Source of the DNA: Bacillota bacterium
GTDB taxonomy: Bacteria > Bacillota > Clostridia > Oscillospirales > Acutalibacteraceae
Reading direction: 5' to 3'
NCBI GenBank assembly: GCA_023416955.1
Contig: JAEZGM010000028.1
Coordinates: 1-12,686, forward strand
Length of the DNA stretch: 12,686 bases
The notes below the pieces were generated by a model. That model was not told where the DNA came from and searched no databases. It worked only from the letters and a program-made list of their open reading frames with translations. A program made the position numbers and the translations under genes. This document shows, piece by piece, positions 7,413 through 12,686 of this stretch. Each line of letters opens with the position of its first letter. Position 1 is the stretch's first letter.

Positions 7413-8742
7413 ATATCAGACCTTCGCTACAAATTTTATCCTTAGCCACCCAATTGCCACCGTATTACTTGAAATGGGACTTGGCAAGAGTGTCATCACA
7501 CTGACCGCCATCTTCGATTTGACTTTGGACAGCTTCCTGATTCGTAAGGTTCTGGTCATCGCCCCGCTGCGTGTCGCCCGTGACACTTGGCCTGCTGAAA
7601 TCGAGAAATGGGACCACCTTTGCGGGCTGACCTATACGGTTGCCATCGGAAGCGAAGTCCAGAGAAAAACGGCGCTCCTTCAGAGAGCACAGGTTTATCT
7701 GATTAACCGTGAAAACGTGGACTGGCTCGTGAATAAAAGCGGCTTGCCTTTTGACTACGACATGGTTGTCATCGACGAGCTTTCATCTTTCAAGGCGTAT
7801 TCTGCCAAACGGTTCCGGGCACTGCGGAAAGTCAGACCTAATGTAAAAAGGATGGTTGGCCTGACCGGAACGCCGTCTTCCAACGGTCTGATGGATTTAT
7901 GGGCGGAAATCGGTATTCTTGACATGGGCCGCCGACTCGGACGATATATCACGCATTTTCGCAGCAGCTTTTTCGTGCCGGACAAGCGCAATCAGCAGAT
8001 GGTGTTCAGCTACAAACCGAAGCCCGGCGCGGAAGATGAAATATATCGGCTCATCTCCGACATCACCATCAGCATGAAAAATACCGATTACTTGAAACTT
8101 CCGGAACTGGTGATGAACGAGGTTCCCGTGCGGCTTGCCCAAGAAGAACAGCAGCACTATCAAACAATGAAAGAAGAAATGGTGCTTTCACTCAAGGGCA
8201 AGGAAATCGACGCTGTTAACGCCGCAGCCCTGTCGGGCAAACTGCTCCAGATGGCAAACGGCGCGGTCTACGACGAAAGCGGCGGAATTGCCCGCATCCA
8301 TGCCCGCAAGCTGGACGCGCTGGAAGACCTTATCGAAGCGGCAAACGGCAAGCCTGTGCTGATTGCTTACTGGTTTAAGCATGATTTGGAGCGGATACTG
8401 GAACGGTTTCCGGCGGAGCAGCTGGACAGTACCGAATCCATCCAACGGTGGAACAGCGGCAAAATTCCTGTTGCGGTCATCCACCCCGCTTCGGCCGGTC
8501 ACGGGCTGAATTTGCAAACCGGCGGCTCCACTCTCGTATGGTTCGGGCTGACGTGGAGCCTTGAACTGTATCAACAGACCAACGCCCGCCTCTGGCGGCA
8601 GGGACAGAAGAACACGGTGGTCATTCACCACATCATTGCGAAAGACACGATTGATGAACAGGTGATGGTCGCTCTCAAACGAAAAGACAGAACCCAGTCC
8701 GCACTGATTGACGCGGTCAGGGCAAATTTGGAGGGAATTTAA
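7393..8742 (+). CDS. SNF2-type DEAD/DEAH-box helicase or translocase
   Basis: The protein has 449 residues. I choose ATG 7393 because GGAGGAG at 7380-7386 lies 6 nt upstream and the protein then begins MKYEPHEYQ, the expected Q-motif region; upstream ATGs at 7363 and 7366 are less likely. Superfamily 2 motifs appear in order: EMGLGKS at 27-33 (I), VLVIAPLR at 53-60 (Ia), VVIDELSSF at 125-133 (II, DELS rather than DEAH), LTGTPSSN at 157-164 (III), HPASAGHGLNLQ at 364-375 (V) and QQTNARLWRQGQ at 394-405 (VI). This short form without extra domains is common in phages of Bacillota. It probably remodels or translocates on duplex DNA, with the overlapping VRR-NUC as its nuclease partner (inferred). 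Confidence 0.95.
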   Translation: MKYEPHEYQTFATNFILSHPIATVLLEMGLGKSVITLTAIFDLTLDSFLIRKVLVIAPLRVARDTWPAEIEKWDHLCGLTYTVAIGSEVQRKTALLQRAQVYLINRENVDWLVNKSGLPFDYDMVVIDELSSFKAYSAKRFRALRKVRPNVKRMVGLTGTPSSNGLMDLWAEIGILDMGRRLGRYITHFRSSFFVPDKRNQQMVFSYKPKPGAEDEIYRLISDITISMKNTDYLKLPELVMNEVPVRLAQEEQQHYQTMKEEMVLSLKGKEIDAVNAAALSGKLLQMANGAVYDESGGIARIHARKLDALEDLIEAANGKPVLIAYWFKHDLERILERFPAEQLDSTESIQRWNSGKIPVAVIHPASAGHGLNLQTGGSTLVWFGLTWSLELYQQTNARLWRQGQKNTVVIHHIIAKDTIDEQVMVALKRKDRTQSALIDAVRANLEGI

Positions 8743-8743
8743 G

Positions 8744-8977
8744 ATGTATGATTTTTTATCCTGCGCTTCACGCAACTCCGATAATACCTGCAAAAAGCTT
8801 ATGGTTCTGTGTTCAGAGGGCAGGTGCCCTTTCTGCCAGACGGAGGTGGAAGCCGCCGCATCCAAAGAAAAAGCAGATGCCAGACTTCGTTCCTTGGATG
8901 AAGTAAGTCAACGGTATATCTCCGAAAAATATTACGGCGGCGCTCAGCCATGGAAAAACGGTGGTGCAATGAGATGA
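8744..8977 (+). CDS. Small Cys-rich phage protein of unknown function
   Basis: The protein has 77 residues from ATG 8744, with GGAGGG at 8730-8735 placed 8 nt upstream and only 1 nt after the helicase stop; a TTG at 8708 would extend into the helicase gene and is unlikely. Five cysteines lie in the first 31 residues (C7, C16, C23, C28, C31), including CSEGRCPFC, which could bind zinc. The rest is helical and charged (EAAASKEKADARLRSLDEVSQRYI). I do not recognise the family. It is linked to the next gene by an ATGA overlap, so it is translated with the DUF1492 regulator. A zinc-binding adaptor for DNA or for RNA polymerase is one guess, with no direct support. Confidence 0.7.
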   Translation: MYDFLSCASRNSDNTCKKLMVLCSEGRCPFCQTEVEAAASKEKADARLRSLDEVSQRYISEKYYGGAQPWKNGGAMR

Positions 8978-9399
8978 ATGAGAAGGAATACCTCAGTCAG
9001 GCTCTCCGAATCGACCAGAGAATCAACTCGAAACTGGAGCAGGTGGCCTCTTTGCGAGAACTTGCGGTAAAAGCATCCTCCACCCTGTCAGACACCCCGC
9101 GCAGAGCAAGCCCGGAGATTCAGCCCATGGAAGCCACTATCGTCAAGATTGTTGATTTGGAAGCGGAAATTAACAGCGATATTGACCAACTGGTAGATTT
9201 AAAGAAGGAACTGGTCGGGGTTATTAAAGCGGTCCGCAACCCGGAATACCAGACTCTGTTGGAGCTTCGCTACCTCTGTTTTAAAAACTGGGGGCAGATT
9301 TCCGCCATAATGCGATACAGTGCTAAGCATGTGTTCTATCTCCACGGCAAGGCACTGGAAGCAATCACCGTCCCCAAAAGTTCGTACCTTTTGGGATAG
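8974..9399 (+). CDS. DUF1492 sigma-70 region 4-like phage transcription regulator
   Basis: The protein has 141 residues from ATG 8974, which overlaps the previous stop (ATGA at 8974-8977). The in-frame ATG at 8950 lacks a binding site and would overlap by more. The N-terminal two thirds is a long helical, likely coiled region (KLEQVASLRELAVKAS, then IVKIVDLEAEINSDIDQL). The C-terminus carries a helix-turn-helix like sigma region 4: TLLELRYLCFKNWGQISAIM then YSAKHVFYLHGKALEAI (about 94-131). This is the DUF1492 pattern, related to ArpU/RinA-type late regulators. Placed last in the early operon and just before the packaging genes, it probably switches on late transcription. Its 3' end contains the first of two TCGTACCT boxes. 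Confidence 0.88.
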   Translation: MNEKEYLSQALRIDQRINSKLEQVASLRELAVKASSTLSDTPRRASPEIQPMEATIVKIVDLEAEINSDIDQLVDLKKELVGVIKAVRNPEYQTLLELRYLCFKNWGQISAIMRYSAKHVFYLHGKALEAITVPKSSYLLG

Positions 9400-9432
9400 T
9401 ATCGTACCTGCACCATGTGATACCATTACAAT
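9382..9432 (+). promoter_or_regulatory. Candidate late promoter with paired TCGTACCT boxes
   Basis: TCGTACCT occurs at 9382-9389 and again at 9402-9409, a 20-nt period (about two helix turns). A -10-like TACAAT is at 9427-9432, exactly 17 nt after GTACCT (9404-9409), so the second box takes the place of a -35 element that otherwise does not match TTGACA. Also, GTATC at 9399-9403 and GATAC at 9419-9423 form an inverted pair. The position between the DUF1492 regulator and the HNH/terminase genes is where a regulator-dependent late promoter is expected. The repeats are seen directly; the role is inference. Confidence 0.45.
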
Positions 9433-9445
9433 TGCAAAGAGTATG

Positions 9446-9490
9446 AAAAGAGGACACCCGGATCTGTTTTAATCCGAGTGTCCTCTTCTT
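9446..9490 (+). terminator. Long hairpin between early regulator and late genes, terminator-like
   Basis: Arms 9448-9463 and 9472-9487 (AAGAGGACACCCGGAT against ATCCGAGTGTCCTCTT) form a 16-bp stem with a single C-A mismatch and an 8-nt loop. The plus strand continues CTTATG, so the U-tract is weak; on the minus strand the stem runs into CTCTTTTC, which is slightly better. It may end early transcription after DUF1492, end the opposing toxin-antitoxin transcript, or do both. If the candidate late promoter is real, the late mRNA would begin very close to this hairpin. Confidence 0.6.
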
Positions 9491-9512
9491 ATGTCTGAAC
9501 GAGGTGATTGCG

Positions 9513-9869
9513 ATGCCGTACAAGCCGAAACGGCCCTGCTCCTATCCCGGCTGTCCAAACCTTACAGACGGTCGGTTTTGTGAGAAGCATGCGAAGGAAG
9601 AAGCCAGACGGTACGAGCGTTACCAGCGCGACCCGGTCACTCGCAAGCGTTACGGCAGAGCATGGCGAAAAATACGCGCGGCGTACCTTACTGCTCACCC
9701 GCTGTGCGAGCGATGCGAACGGCAAGGAAAAACAACACCCGCCGAGGAAGTGCACCACATCAAGCCGCTTTCCAAAGGCGGCACCAATGATTTTCATAAT
9801 CTCATGGCGTTGTGTACCTCCTGCCACTCGGAGATCACTGCCAGAGAAGGCGGACGTTGGGGAAACTGA
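9513..9869 (+). CDS. HNH endonuclease (probably 3'-truncated by the toxin-antitoxin insertion)
   Basis: The protein has 118 residues from ATG 9513, with GAGGTG at 9501-9506 placed 6 nt upstream; GTG 9504 is a weaker choice. A first zinc-knuckle-like part has C9, C14, C23 and H26 (CSYPGC, RFCEKH). After a basic helix (VTRKRYGRAWRKIRAAYL) comes the HNH fold: CERC (C65, C68), EVHHIKPLSKGG with H81/H82, NDFHNLMALCTSCH with N96, C101, C104 and H105. HNH proteins next to terminase genes are often needed for DNA packaging and cos cleavage. The reading frame ends REGGRWGN; a tail that would continue this frame appears to lie beyond the inserted toxin-antitoxin cassette at 10515-10598. The catalytic domain is complete. 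Confidence 0.93.
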   Translation: MPYKPKRPCSYPGCPNLTDGRFCEKHAKEEARRYERYQRDPVTRKRYGRAWRKIRAAYLTAHPLCERCERQGKTTPAEEVHHIKPLSKGGTNDFHNLMALCTSCHSEITAREGGRWGN

Positions 9870-9876
9870 ATGTTTG

Positions 9877-10191
9877 CTACAAAATATTAATCCAATCGCG
9901 CCTTGCATACAGAATTCTATGAACATCCACAACCTTTGCGGACTCATCAATCGTGAAAAAGACAATATAGTTCTTCACCAGCAGCTTATGATAGCCCATG
10001 GACGCTAACCGTTCATCCATAACGGAGGGAACTCTTTGCGGCATATCCGATAAGCCTTTGAGAGCATCCTCTATTTCATCCATCATTTTTGCCGCGGTTA
10101 TCGGGACCAGTAGCTGCGCCGAAATATAGCGGACAATATCGTGAAGATCACGTTCGGCAGGACCCGATACTTCCACGCTATATTTTTCCAT
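9877..10191 (-). CDS. RelE/ParE-family toxin
   Basis: The protein has 104 residues on the minus strand and belongs to the RelE/ParE superfamily: YSVEVSGPAERDLHDIVRYI at the start, a helical pair around AAKMMDEIEDALKGL, then strands YHKLLVKNYIVFFTI and VVDVHRILYARRDW with the basic C-terminal end (R92, R97, R98) typical of the family. Members either cut mRNA on the ribosome or inhibit gyrase; the sequence alone does not tell which. The start overlaps the antitoxin 3' end by 14 nt, and the minus-strand AGGAG (complement of 10199-10203) lies 7 nt before ATG. It converges with the HNH gene, 7 nt between stops. It acts with the upstream antitoxin. Confidence 0.92.
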   Translation of the reverse strand: MEKYSVEVSGPAERDLHDIVRYISAQLLVPITAAKMMDEIEDALKGLSDMPQRVPSVMDERLASMGYHKLLVKNYIVFFTIDESAKVVDVHRILYARRDWINIL

Positions 10192-10450
10192 CGTTCATCT
10201 CCTGCCTGATATCACGCATGACATCCTCAAGCGGGCGCTTCCTTCCCTCTTTCACAGCAGTTCTGCCTTCATCGAGCAGATGGTAGAGTTCAAGCTTTCC
10301 GTTCAGCGTGTTGTAGGTTTCCATGCTCATAACGGCAAGGTCTCCCTGACCGTTCTTCGTGATAAAGACCGGTTCTCTGTTTTCATGGCAGAACGTGGAT
10401 ATTTCGTTATAATTGTTTCTTAAATCCGTACTGGATTTAATCGTTGGCAT
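10178..10450 (-). CDS. Phd/YefM-family antitoxin
   Basis: The protein has 90 residues on the minus strand. The N-terminal DNA-binding and dimerisation part fits Phd/YefM: IKSSTDLRNNYNEISTFC, then EPVFITKNGQGDLAVMSMETYNTL. The C-terminal helix, rich in Glu, Arg and Asp (ELYHLLDEGRTAVKEG to RDIRQEMNDGK), would wrap around the toxin. The antitoxin gene comes first, as is usual for this type, with AAAGGAG (complement of 10460-10466) 9 nt upstream of ATG. A consensus promoter with a palindromic operator directly precedes it, so autoregulation by the antitoxin or the toxin-antitoxin complex is likely. The pair opposes all neighbouring phage genes, the mark of an independently expressed moron. Confidence 0.93.
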   Translation of the reverse strand: MPTIKSSTDLRNNYNEISTFCHENREPVFITKNGQGDLAVMSMETYNTLNGKLELYHLLDEGRTAVKEGRKRPLEDVMRDIRQEMNDGKI

Positions 10451-10467
10451 ATAATCACGCTCCTTTC

Positions 10468-10507
10468 AATCTAAAGATATTATACTCAAATTTCTTTAGA
10501 TTATCAA
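10468..10507 (-). promoter_or_regulatory. Promoter and palindromic operator of the toxin-antitoxin operon
   Basis: Read on the minus strand there is -35 TTGATA (complement of 10502-10507), a 17-nt spacer, and a perfect -10 TATAAT (complement of 10479-10484). A 10-bp perfect inverted repeat, AATCTAAAGA at 10468-10477 and TCTTTAGATT at 10493-10502, brackets the -10 element, so a bound dimer would block RNA polymerase. This is the normal design for autorepressed Phd/YefM operons. The -35 box ends exactly where the GC-rich phage flank (CCCCAGGGG) begins. Confidence 0.85.
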
Positions 10508-10508
10508 C

Positions 10509-10598
10509 CCCAGGGGCGGTCAAAATCTCTGTGACTTTTTTAGAGTGCAACGGGCGTGGGGCTTCGTGTTGAAAAACGCAGATTCAAACGTTGAATAG
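10509..10598 (+). pseudogene. Probable displaced 3' end of the HNH gene
   Basis: A 29-codon open stretch without a start ends in TAG at 10596-10598 and reads GGQNLCDFFRVQRAWGFV and onward. It lies between the toxin-antitoxin promoter and the terminase gene. If the cassette is removed at the GGGG shared by both flanks (9859-9862 and 10513-10516), the HNH frame runs directly into this stretch and would give a protein of about 143 residues. The frame match could occur by chance one time in three, so this is inference, supported by the clean edges of the cassette. Confidence 0.45.
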
Positions 10599-10625
10599 CC
10601 CCTGTGCATAAGGAGTGTGATGAAC

Positions 10626-11177
10626 ATGGCGAAAGACGGCACCTGCAGAGGTGGCGCTCGCGTTGGTGCAGGCGCAAAAAAGAAGCCTCTCGCCGATAAA
10701 ATATCAGCCGGCAATCCCGGTGGCAGGAAATTGACTGTGATGGAGTTTTCTGACACAGCCGACCTGCAAGGTCAGGCGATGCCGGAACCAAACAAAATGC
10801 TCGAAGCTGTGCAAAAGGACGGCAAGACGCTCGTGGCAGCCGACATTTACAAAAACACATGGCAATGGCTGAATGAGCGTGGCTGTGCGGCACTCGTTTC
10901 CCCACAGCTTTTGGAACGCTATGCCATGAGCGTGGCCCGGTGGATTCAATGCGAGGAAGCGGTTACCGAATATGGCTTTCTGGCCAAACACCCCACAACA
11001 GGTAACGCCATTCAAAGTCCTTATGTGGCAATGGGTCAGAACTACATGAACCAGACAAACCGTCTGTGGATGGAAATCTTTCAGATTGTCAAGGAGAACT
11101 GTACCGGCGAGTACGGCGGAGCGAATCCGCAGGATGATGTGATGGAGCGGCTGCTTACCGCTCGGAAAGGCGGATGA
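10626..11177 (+). CDS. P27-family phage terminase small subunit
   Basis: The protein has 183 residues from ATG 10626 (MAKDGTCRGGARVGAG), with AAGGAG at 10610-10615 placed 10 nt upstream; GTG 10617 and ATG 10620 are in frame and possible. The N-terminus RGGARVGAGAKKKPLADKI and GNPGGRKL matches the start of P27 (Terminase_4) small subunits. The C-terminal helices (AADIYKNTWQWLNERG, LLERYAMSVARWIQCEEAV, QNYMNQTNRLWMEIFQIV) complete the family pattern. It should recognise the packaging site and load the large terminase subunit, which is not in the window and is expected to the right. It opens the packaging module after HNH. Its stop overlaps the next ATG by 4 nt. Confidence 0.93.
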   Translation: MAKDGTCRGGARVGAGAKKKPLADKISAGNPGGRKLTVMEFSDTADLQGQAMPEPNKMLEAVQKDGKTLVAADIYKNTWQWLNERGCAALVSPQLLERYAMSVARWIQCEEAVTEYGFLAKHPTTGNAIQSPYVAMGQNYMNQTNRLWMEIFQIVKENCTGEYGGANPQDDVMERLLTARKGG

Positions 11178-12415
11178 CCTCTATGCTGATAGAGAAGATT
11201 CAGACGGATCGGCTCGTTCCCGCCGATTACAATCCTCGCAAAGACCTAAAGTCTGGCGACCCGGAATATGAAAAGCTGAAACGCTCGCTTAAAGAATTCG
11301 GCTATGTTGAACCCGTTATATGGAATAAAACCACCTCCCATGTCGTTGGCGGCCATCAGAGATTAAAGGTGCTGCTCGATATGGGTGTCACCGAGGTCGA
11401 TTGTGTCGTTGTCGAAATGGACGCTGAAAAGGAAAAAGCACTCAATGTTGCACTCAATAAAATCAGCGGCGACTGGGATAAAGACAAGCTGGCTCTGCTG
11501 ATTGCAGATTTGCAGGGTGCGGACTTTGATGTGTCGCTCACGGGCTTCGACCCCGGAGAAATTGACGACCTGTTTAAGGATTCGCTCAAGGACGGTATCC
11601 ACGACGATGATTTTGATGTTGACGCGGAACTTGAAAAGCCCGCCGTTACAAAGCTTGGTGATATCTGGCTGCTTGGCCGCCATCGGTTAGTTTGCGGCGA
11701 TTCCACCAAAGCCGACACCTTCACCGCTCTGATGGACGGGAAGCTTGCAAATCTGGTGGTGACCGATCCGCCGTACAACGTCAATTATGAAGGAACGGCG
11801 GGCAAAATCAAAAACGACAATATGGGAAGCGTTGCGTTCTATGACTTCCTGCTTGCTGCGTTTACAAACACTGAAGCAGCGATGGCGCAGGACGCTTCCA
11901 TTTATGTGTTCCATGCCGACACTGAAGGGCTGAACTTCCGCAAAGCGTTCTCGGACGCAGGCTTTCAGCTTTCTGGGTGCTGCATCTGGAAGAAGCCGTC
12001 TCTGGTTCTGGGACGTTCGCCCTATCAGTGGCAGCATGAACCTGTCCTGTTCGGCTGGAAGAAGAAAGGCAAGCACAACTGGTATGCCGACCGCAAGCAG
12101 ACTACCATTTGGGAATTTGAAAAACCAAAGAAAAATGCCGACCACCCCACCATGAAGCCGATTGCGCTGCTGGCATATCCCATTATGAACTCAAGCCTCA
12201 CAAACTGCATCGTGCTTGACCCCTTTGGCGGCAGCGGCAGTACGCTTATCGCCTGCGAGCAGTCTGACAGGATTTGCTTTACCATAGAACTTGATGAGAA
12301 ATACTGCGACGTTATTGTAAATCGGTATCTTTCGCAGGTTGGTGGTGCAGACAGCGTTTCCGTTATCCGCGATGGTGTCACAATGAAATATGTAGATGTG
12401 GCTGTCGATGAGTAA
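11174..12415 (+). CDS. ParB-domain / DNA methyltransferase fusion (N6-adenine or N4-cytosine type)
   Basis: The protein has 413 residues from ATG 11174, which overlaps the terminase stop. ATG 11183, with GGCGG at 11169-11173 placed 9 nt upstream, would give 410 residues and is equally possible. The first ~100 residues form a ParB/sulfiredoxin-like nuclease domain: DRLVPADYNPRKDL, then VVGGHQRLKVL with the GGHQR box at 59-63. The rest is a beta-class methyltransferase, with the catalytic DPPY at 198-201 before the SAM-binding DPFGGSGST at 349-357, and HPTMKP at 324-329 just ahead of it. The region between should read the target sequence. No restriction enzyme lies beside it, so it is an orphan phage methylase, probably protecting phage DNA or marking it for packaging. 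Confidence 0.94.
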   Translation: MTSMLIEKIQTDRLVPADYNPRKDLKSGDPEYEKLKRSLKEFGYVEPVIWNKTTSHVVGGHQRLKVLLDMGVTEVDCVVVEMDAEKEKALNVALNKISGDWDKDKLALLIADLQGADFDVSLTGFDPGEIDDLFKDSLKDGIHDDDFDVDAELEKPAVTKLGDIWLLGRHRLVCGDSTKADTFTALMDGKLANLVVTDPPYNVNYEGTAGKIKNDNMGSVAFYDFLLAAFTNTEAAMAQDASIYVFHADTEGLNFRKAFSDAGFQLSGCCIWKKPSLVLGRSPYQWQHEPVLFGWKKKGKHNWYADRKQTTIWEFEKPKKNADHPTMKPIALLAYPIMNSSLTNCIVLDPFGGSGSTLIACEQSDRICFTIELDEKYCDVIVNRYLSQVGGADSVSVIRDGVTMKYVDVAVDE

Positions 12416-12515
12416 ACTCACGCTCAGTTGTCTTTTTGACGGTAAAACTGCCCCGCCATGCGTTAGCTTTGTTCTGTCCGGCATTGTGTTATCTACACAA
12501 GAAACCGCCGAATAA
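12408..12515 (+). CDS. Possible 35-residue small protein
   Basis: An ATG at 12408, overlapping the methylase stop by 8 nt, opens a 35-residue frame (MSKLTLSCLFDGKTAPPCV at the start, FVLSGIVLSTQE near the end). It looks protein-like and the overlap fits the packing of this operon, but no clear Shine-Dalgarno is seen and I do not recognise a family. Its last codons carry one arm (12501-12509) of an inverted repeat that can pair with the next gene's ribosome binding site. It might be a short leader-type gene or not be translated at all. Confidence 0.3.
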   Translation: MSKLTLSCLFDGKTAPPCVSFVLSGIVLSTQETAE

Positions 12516-12610
12516 TCGGTACCGTATTCTCCACAGAAATCGCATAAAACCGTTGCTAAATAAGCGGTTTAGAGTGATTAATGTAATACCGAAAAAAGAA
12601 AGGCGGTTTC
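12484..12610 (+). promoter_or_regulatory. Structured intergenic segment able to mask the next ribosome binding site
   Basis: Several short hairpins are visible: TTGTGT/ACACAA (12484-12500), CCGA/TCGG (12508-12519) and AAACCG/CGGTTT (12547-12570). GAAACCGCC at 12501-12509 is a perfect complement of GGCGGTTTC at 12602-12610, which covers part of the Shine-Dalgarno of the last gene. The core AAACCGC could instead pair with GCGGTTT at 12564-12570, giving two exclusive folds. No ligand-binding riboswitch class is recognised, and no classical terminator is seen. Confidence 0.35.
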
Positions 12611-12614
12611 AAAA

Positions 12615-12686
12615 ATGGAACTCAAATACAATGTAACAGGCAACAAACGCAAATCACTGGTCGAAACCATCAGCACAGTGCTGGAT
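12615..12686 (+). CDS. N-terminal fragment of a phage protein often labelled 'virulence protein' (3' cut by window edge)
   Basis: Twenty-four codons are visible from ATG 12615, reading MELKYNVTGNKRKSLVETIS and on, and the frame is open to the window edge. AGAAAGGCGG at 12597-12606 lies 8 nt upstream. The start resembles a family of small proteins in clostridial prophages that begin with a K-Y-x-V-T-G motif and are annotated without experimental basis as virulence-related. It lies where packaging-module accessory genes are expected, before the large terminase subunit. Function is unknown. Confidence 0.7.
   Translation, partial: MELKYNVTGNKRKSLVETISTVLD

Noticed and set aside
8188..8865. Minus-strand 225-residue open frame opposite the SNF2 helicase
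   Set aside because: It overlaps helicase motifs V and VI and the following gene; composition is that of a reverse shadow and no family is recognisable.
9508..10008. Plus-strand 166-residue frame across HNH and the toxin gene
   Set aside because: It is out of frame with the clear HNH protein and then runs antisense to the toxin; no start signal of its own.
9857..10520. Toxin-antitoxin cassette as a transposon-borne element
   Set aside because: No transposase and no terminal inverted repeats were seen; only a 4-nt GGGG is shared by the flanks, too short to call a target duplication.
12436..12636. 66-residue plus-strand frame with a TTG start after the methylase
   Set aside because: No Shine-Dalgarno, rare start codon, low-complexity basic composition, and it runs into the well-supported start at 12615.
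1..12686. CRISPR array, tRNA or rRNA genes, attachment sites
   Set aside because: No regularly spaced repeats of CRISPR length, no cloverleaf or CCA-ended sequence and no integrase were seen anywhere in the window.

Overview
The window is part of a tailed-phage genome, most likely a prophage or a close phage relative in a Clostridia host (Bacillota, possibly Oscillospiraceae-like). The evidence is the gene set and order (DUF2800, DUF2815, family A DNA polymerase, primase/VirE helicase, VRR-NUC nuclease, SNF2 helicase, DUF1492 regulator, HNH endonuclease, P27 small terminase subunit), the strong AGGAGG-type ribosome binding sites and the balanced base composition. The host assignment is inference; no host chromosome gene, integrase, att site, tRNA or CRISPR array is visible.

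Left part (1-6934), replication and recombination module: seven tightly packed plus-strand genes. They are the tail of an unknown gene, a small 'Rrp5-like' phage protein, a RecB/Cas4-like nuclease (DUF2800), an Enc34-type single-strand DNA binding protein (DUF2815), a phage DNA polymerase with a proofreading domain, a nucleoside-deoxyribosyltransferase-like protein, and a 789-residue primase-helicase. Four junctions use a 4-nt ATGA stop/start overlap, which suggests one transcript with translational coupling. Together they supply primase, helicase, polymerase, SSB and a nuclease for phage DNA replication.

Middle (6935-9512): an AT-rich gap of about 200 nt holds clustered ACAAG/CTTGT repeats and is a candidate origin or control region. 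Then come a VRR-NUC nuclease overlapping an SNF2-type helicase, a Cys-rich 77-residue protein and a DUF1492 sigma-like regulator. The regulator gene ends in a short region with paired TCGTACCT boxes, a possible -10 element and a long hairpin. This probably marks the switch from early to late transcription.

Right part (9513-12686), start of the packaging module: HNH endonuclease, P27 small terminase subunit, ParB/DNA-methyltransferase fusion, and the first codons of another phage gene at the right edge. Between HNH and terminase sits a minus-strand toxin-antitoxin pair (Phd/YefM antitoxin, RelE/ParE toxin) with its own consensus promoter and palindromic operator. It looks like a moron inserted into the 3' end of the HNH gene: joining the two flanks at a shared GGGG restores a longer HNH reading frame.

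The most noteworthy items are this insertion, the candidate late promoter, the candidate origin, and the structured intergenic segment at 12484-12610 that can pair with the ribosome binding site of the last gene. No wholly new multi-gene system is evident; most genes fall into known phage families.
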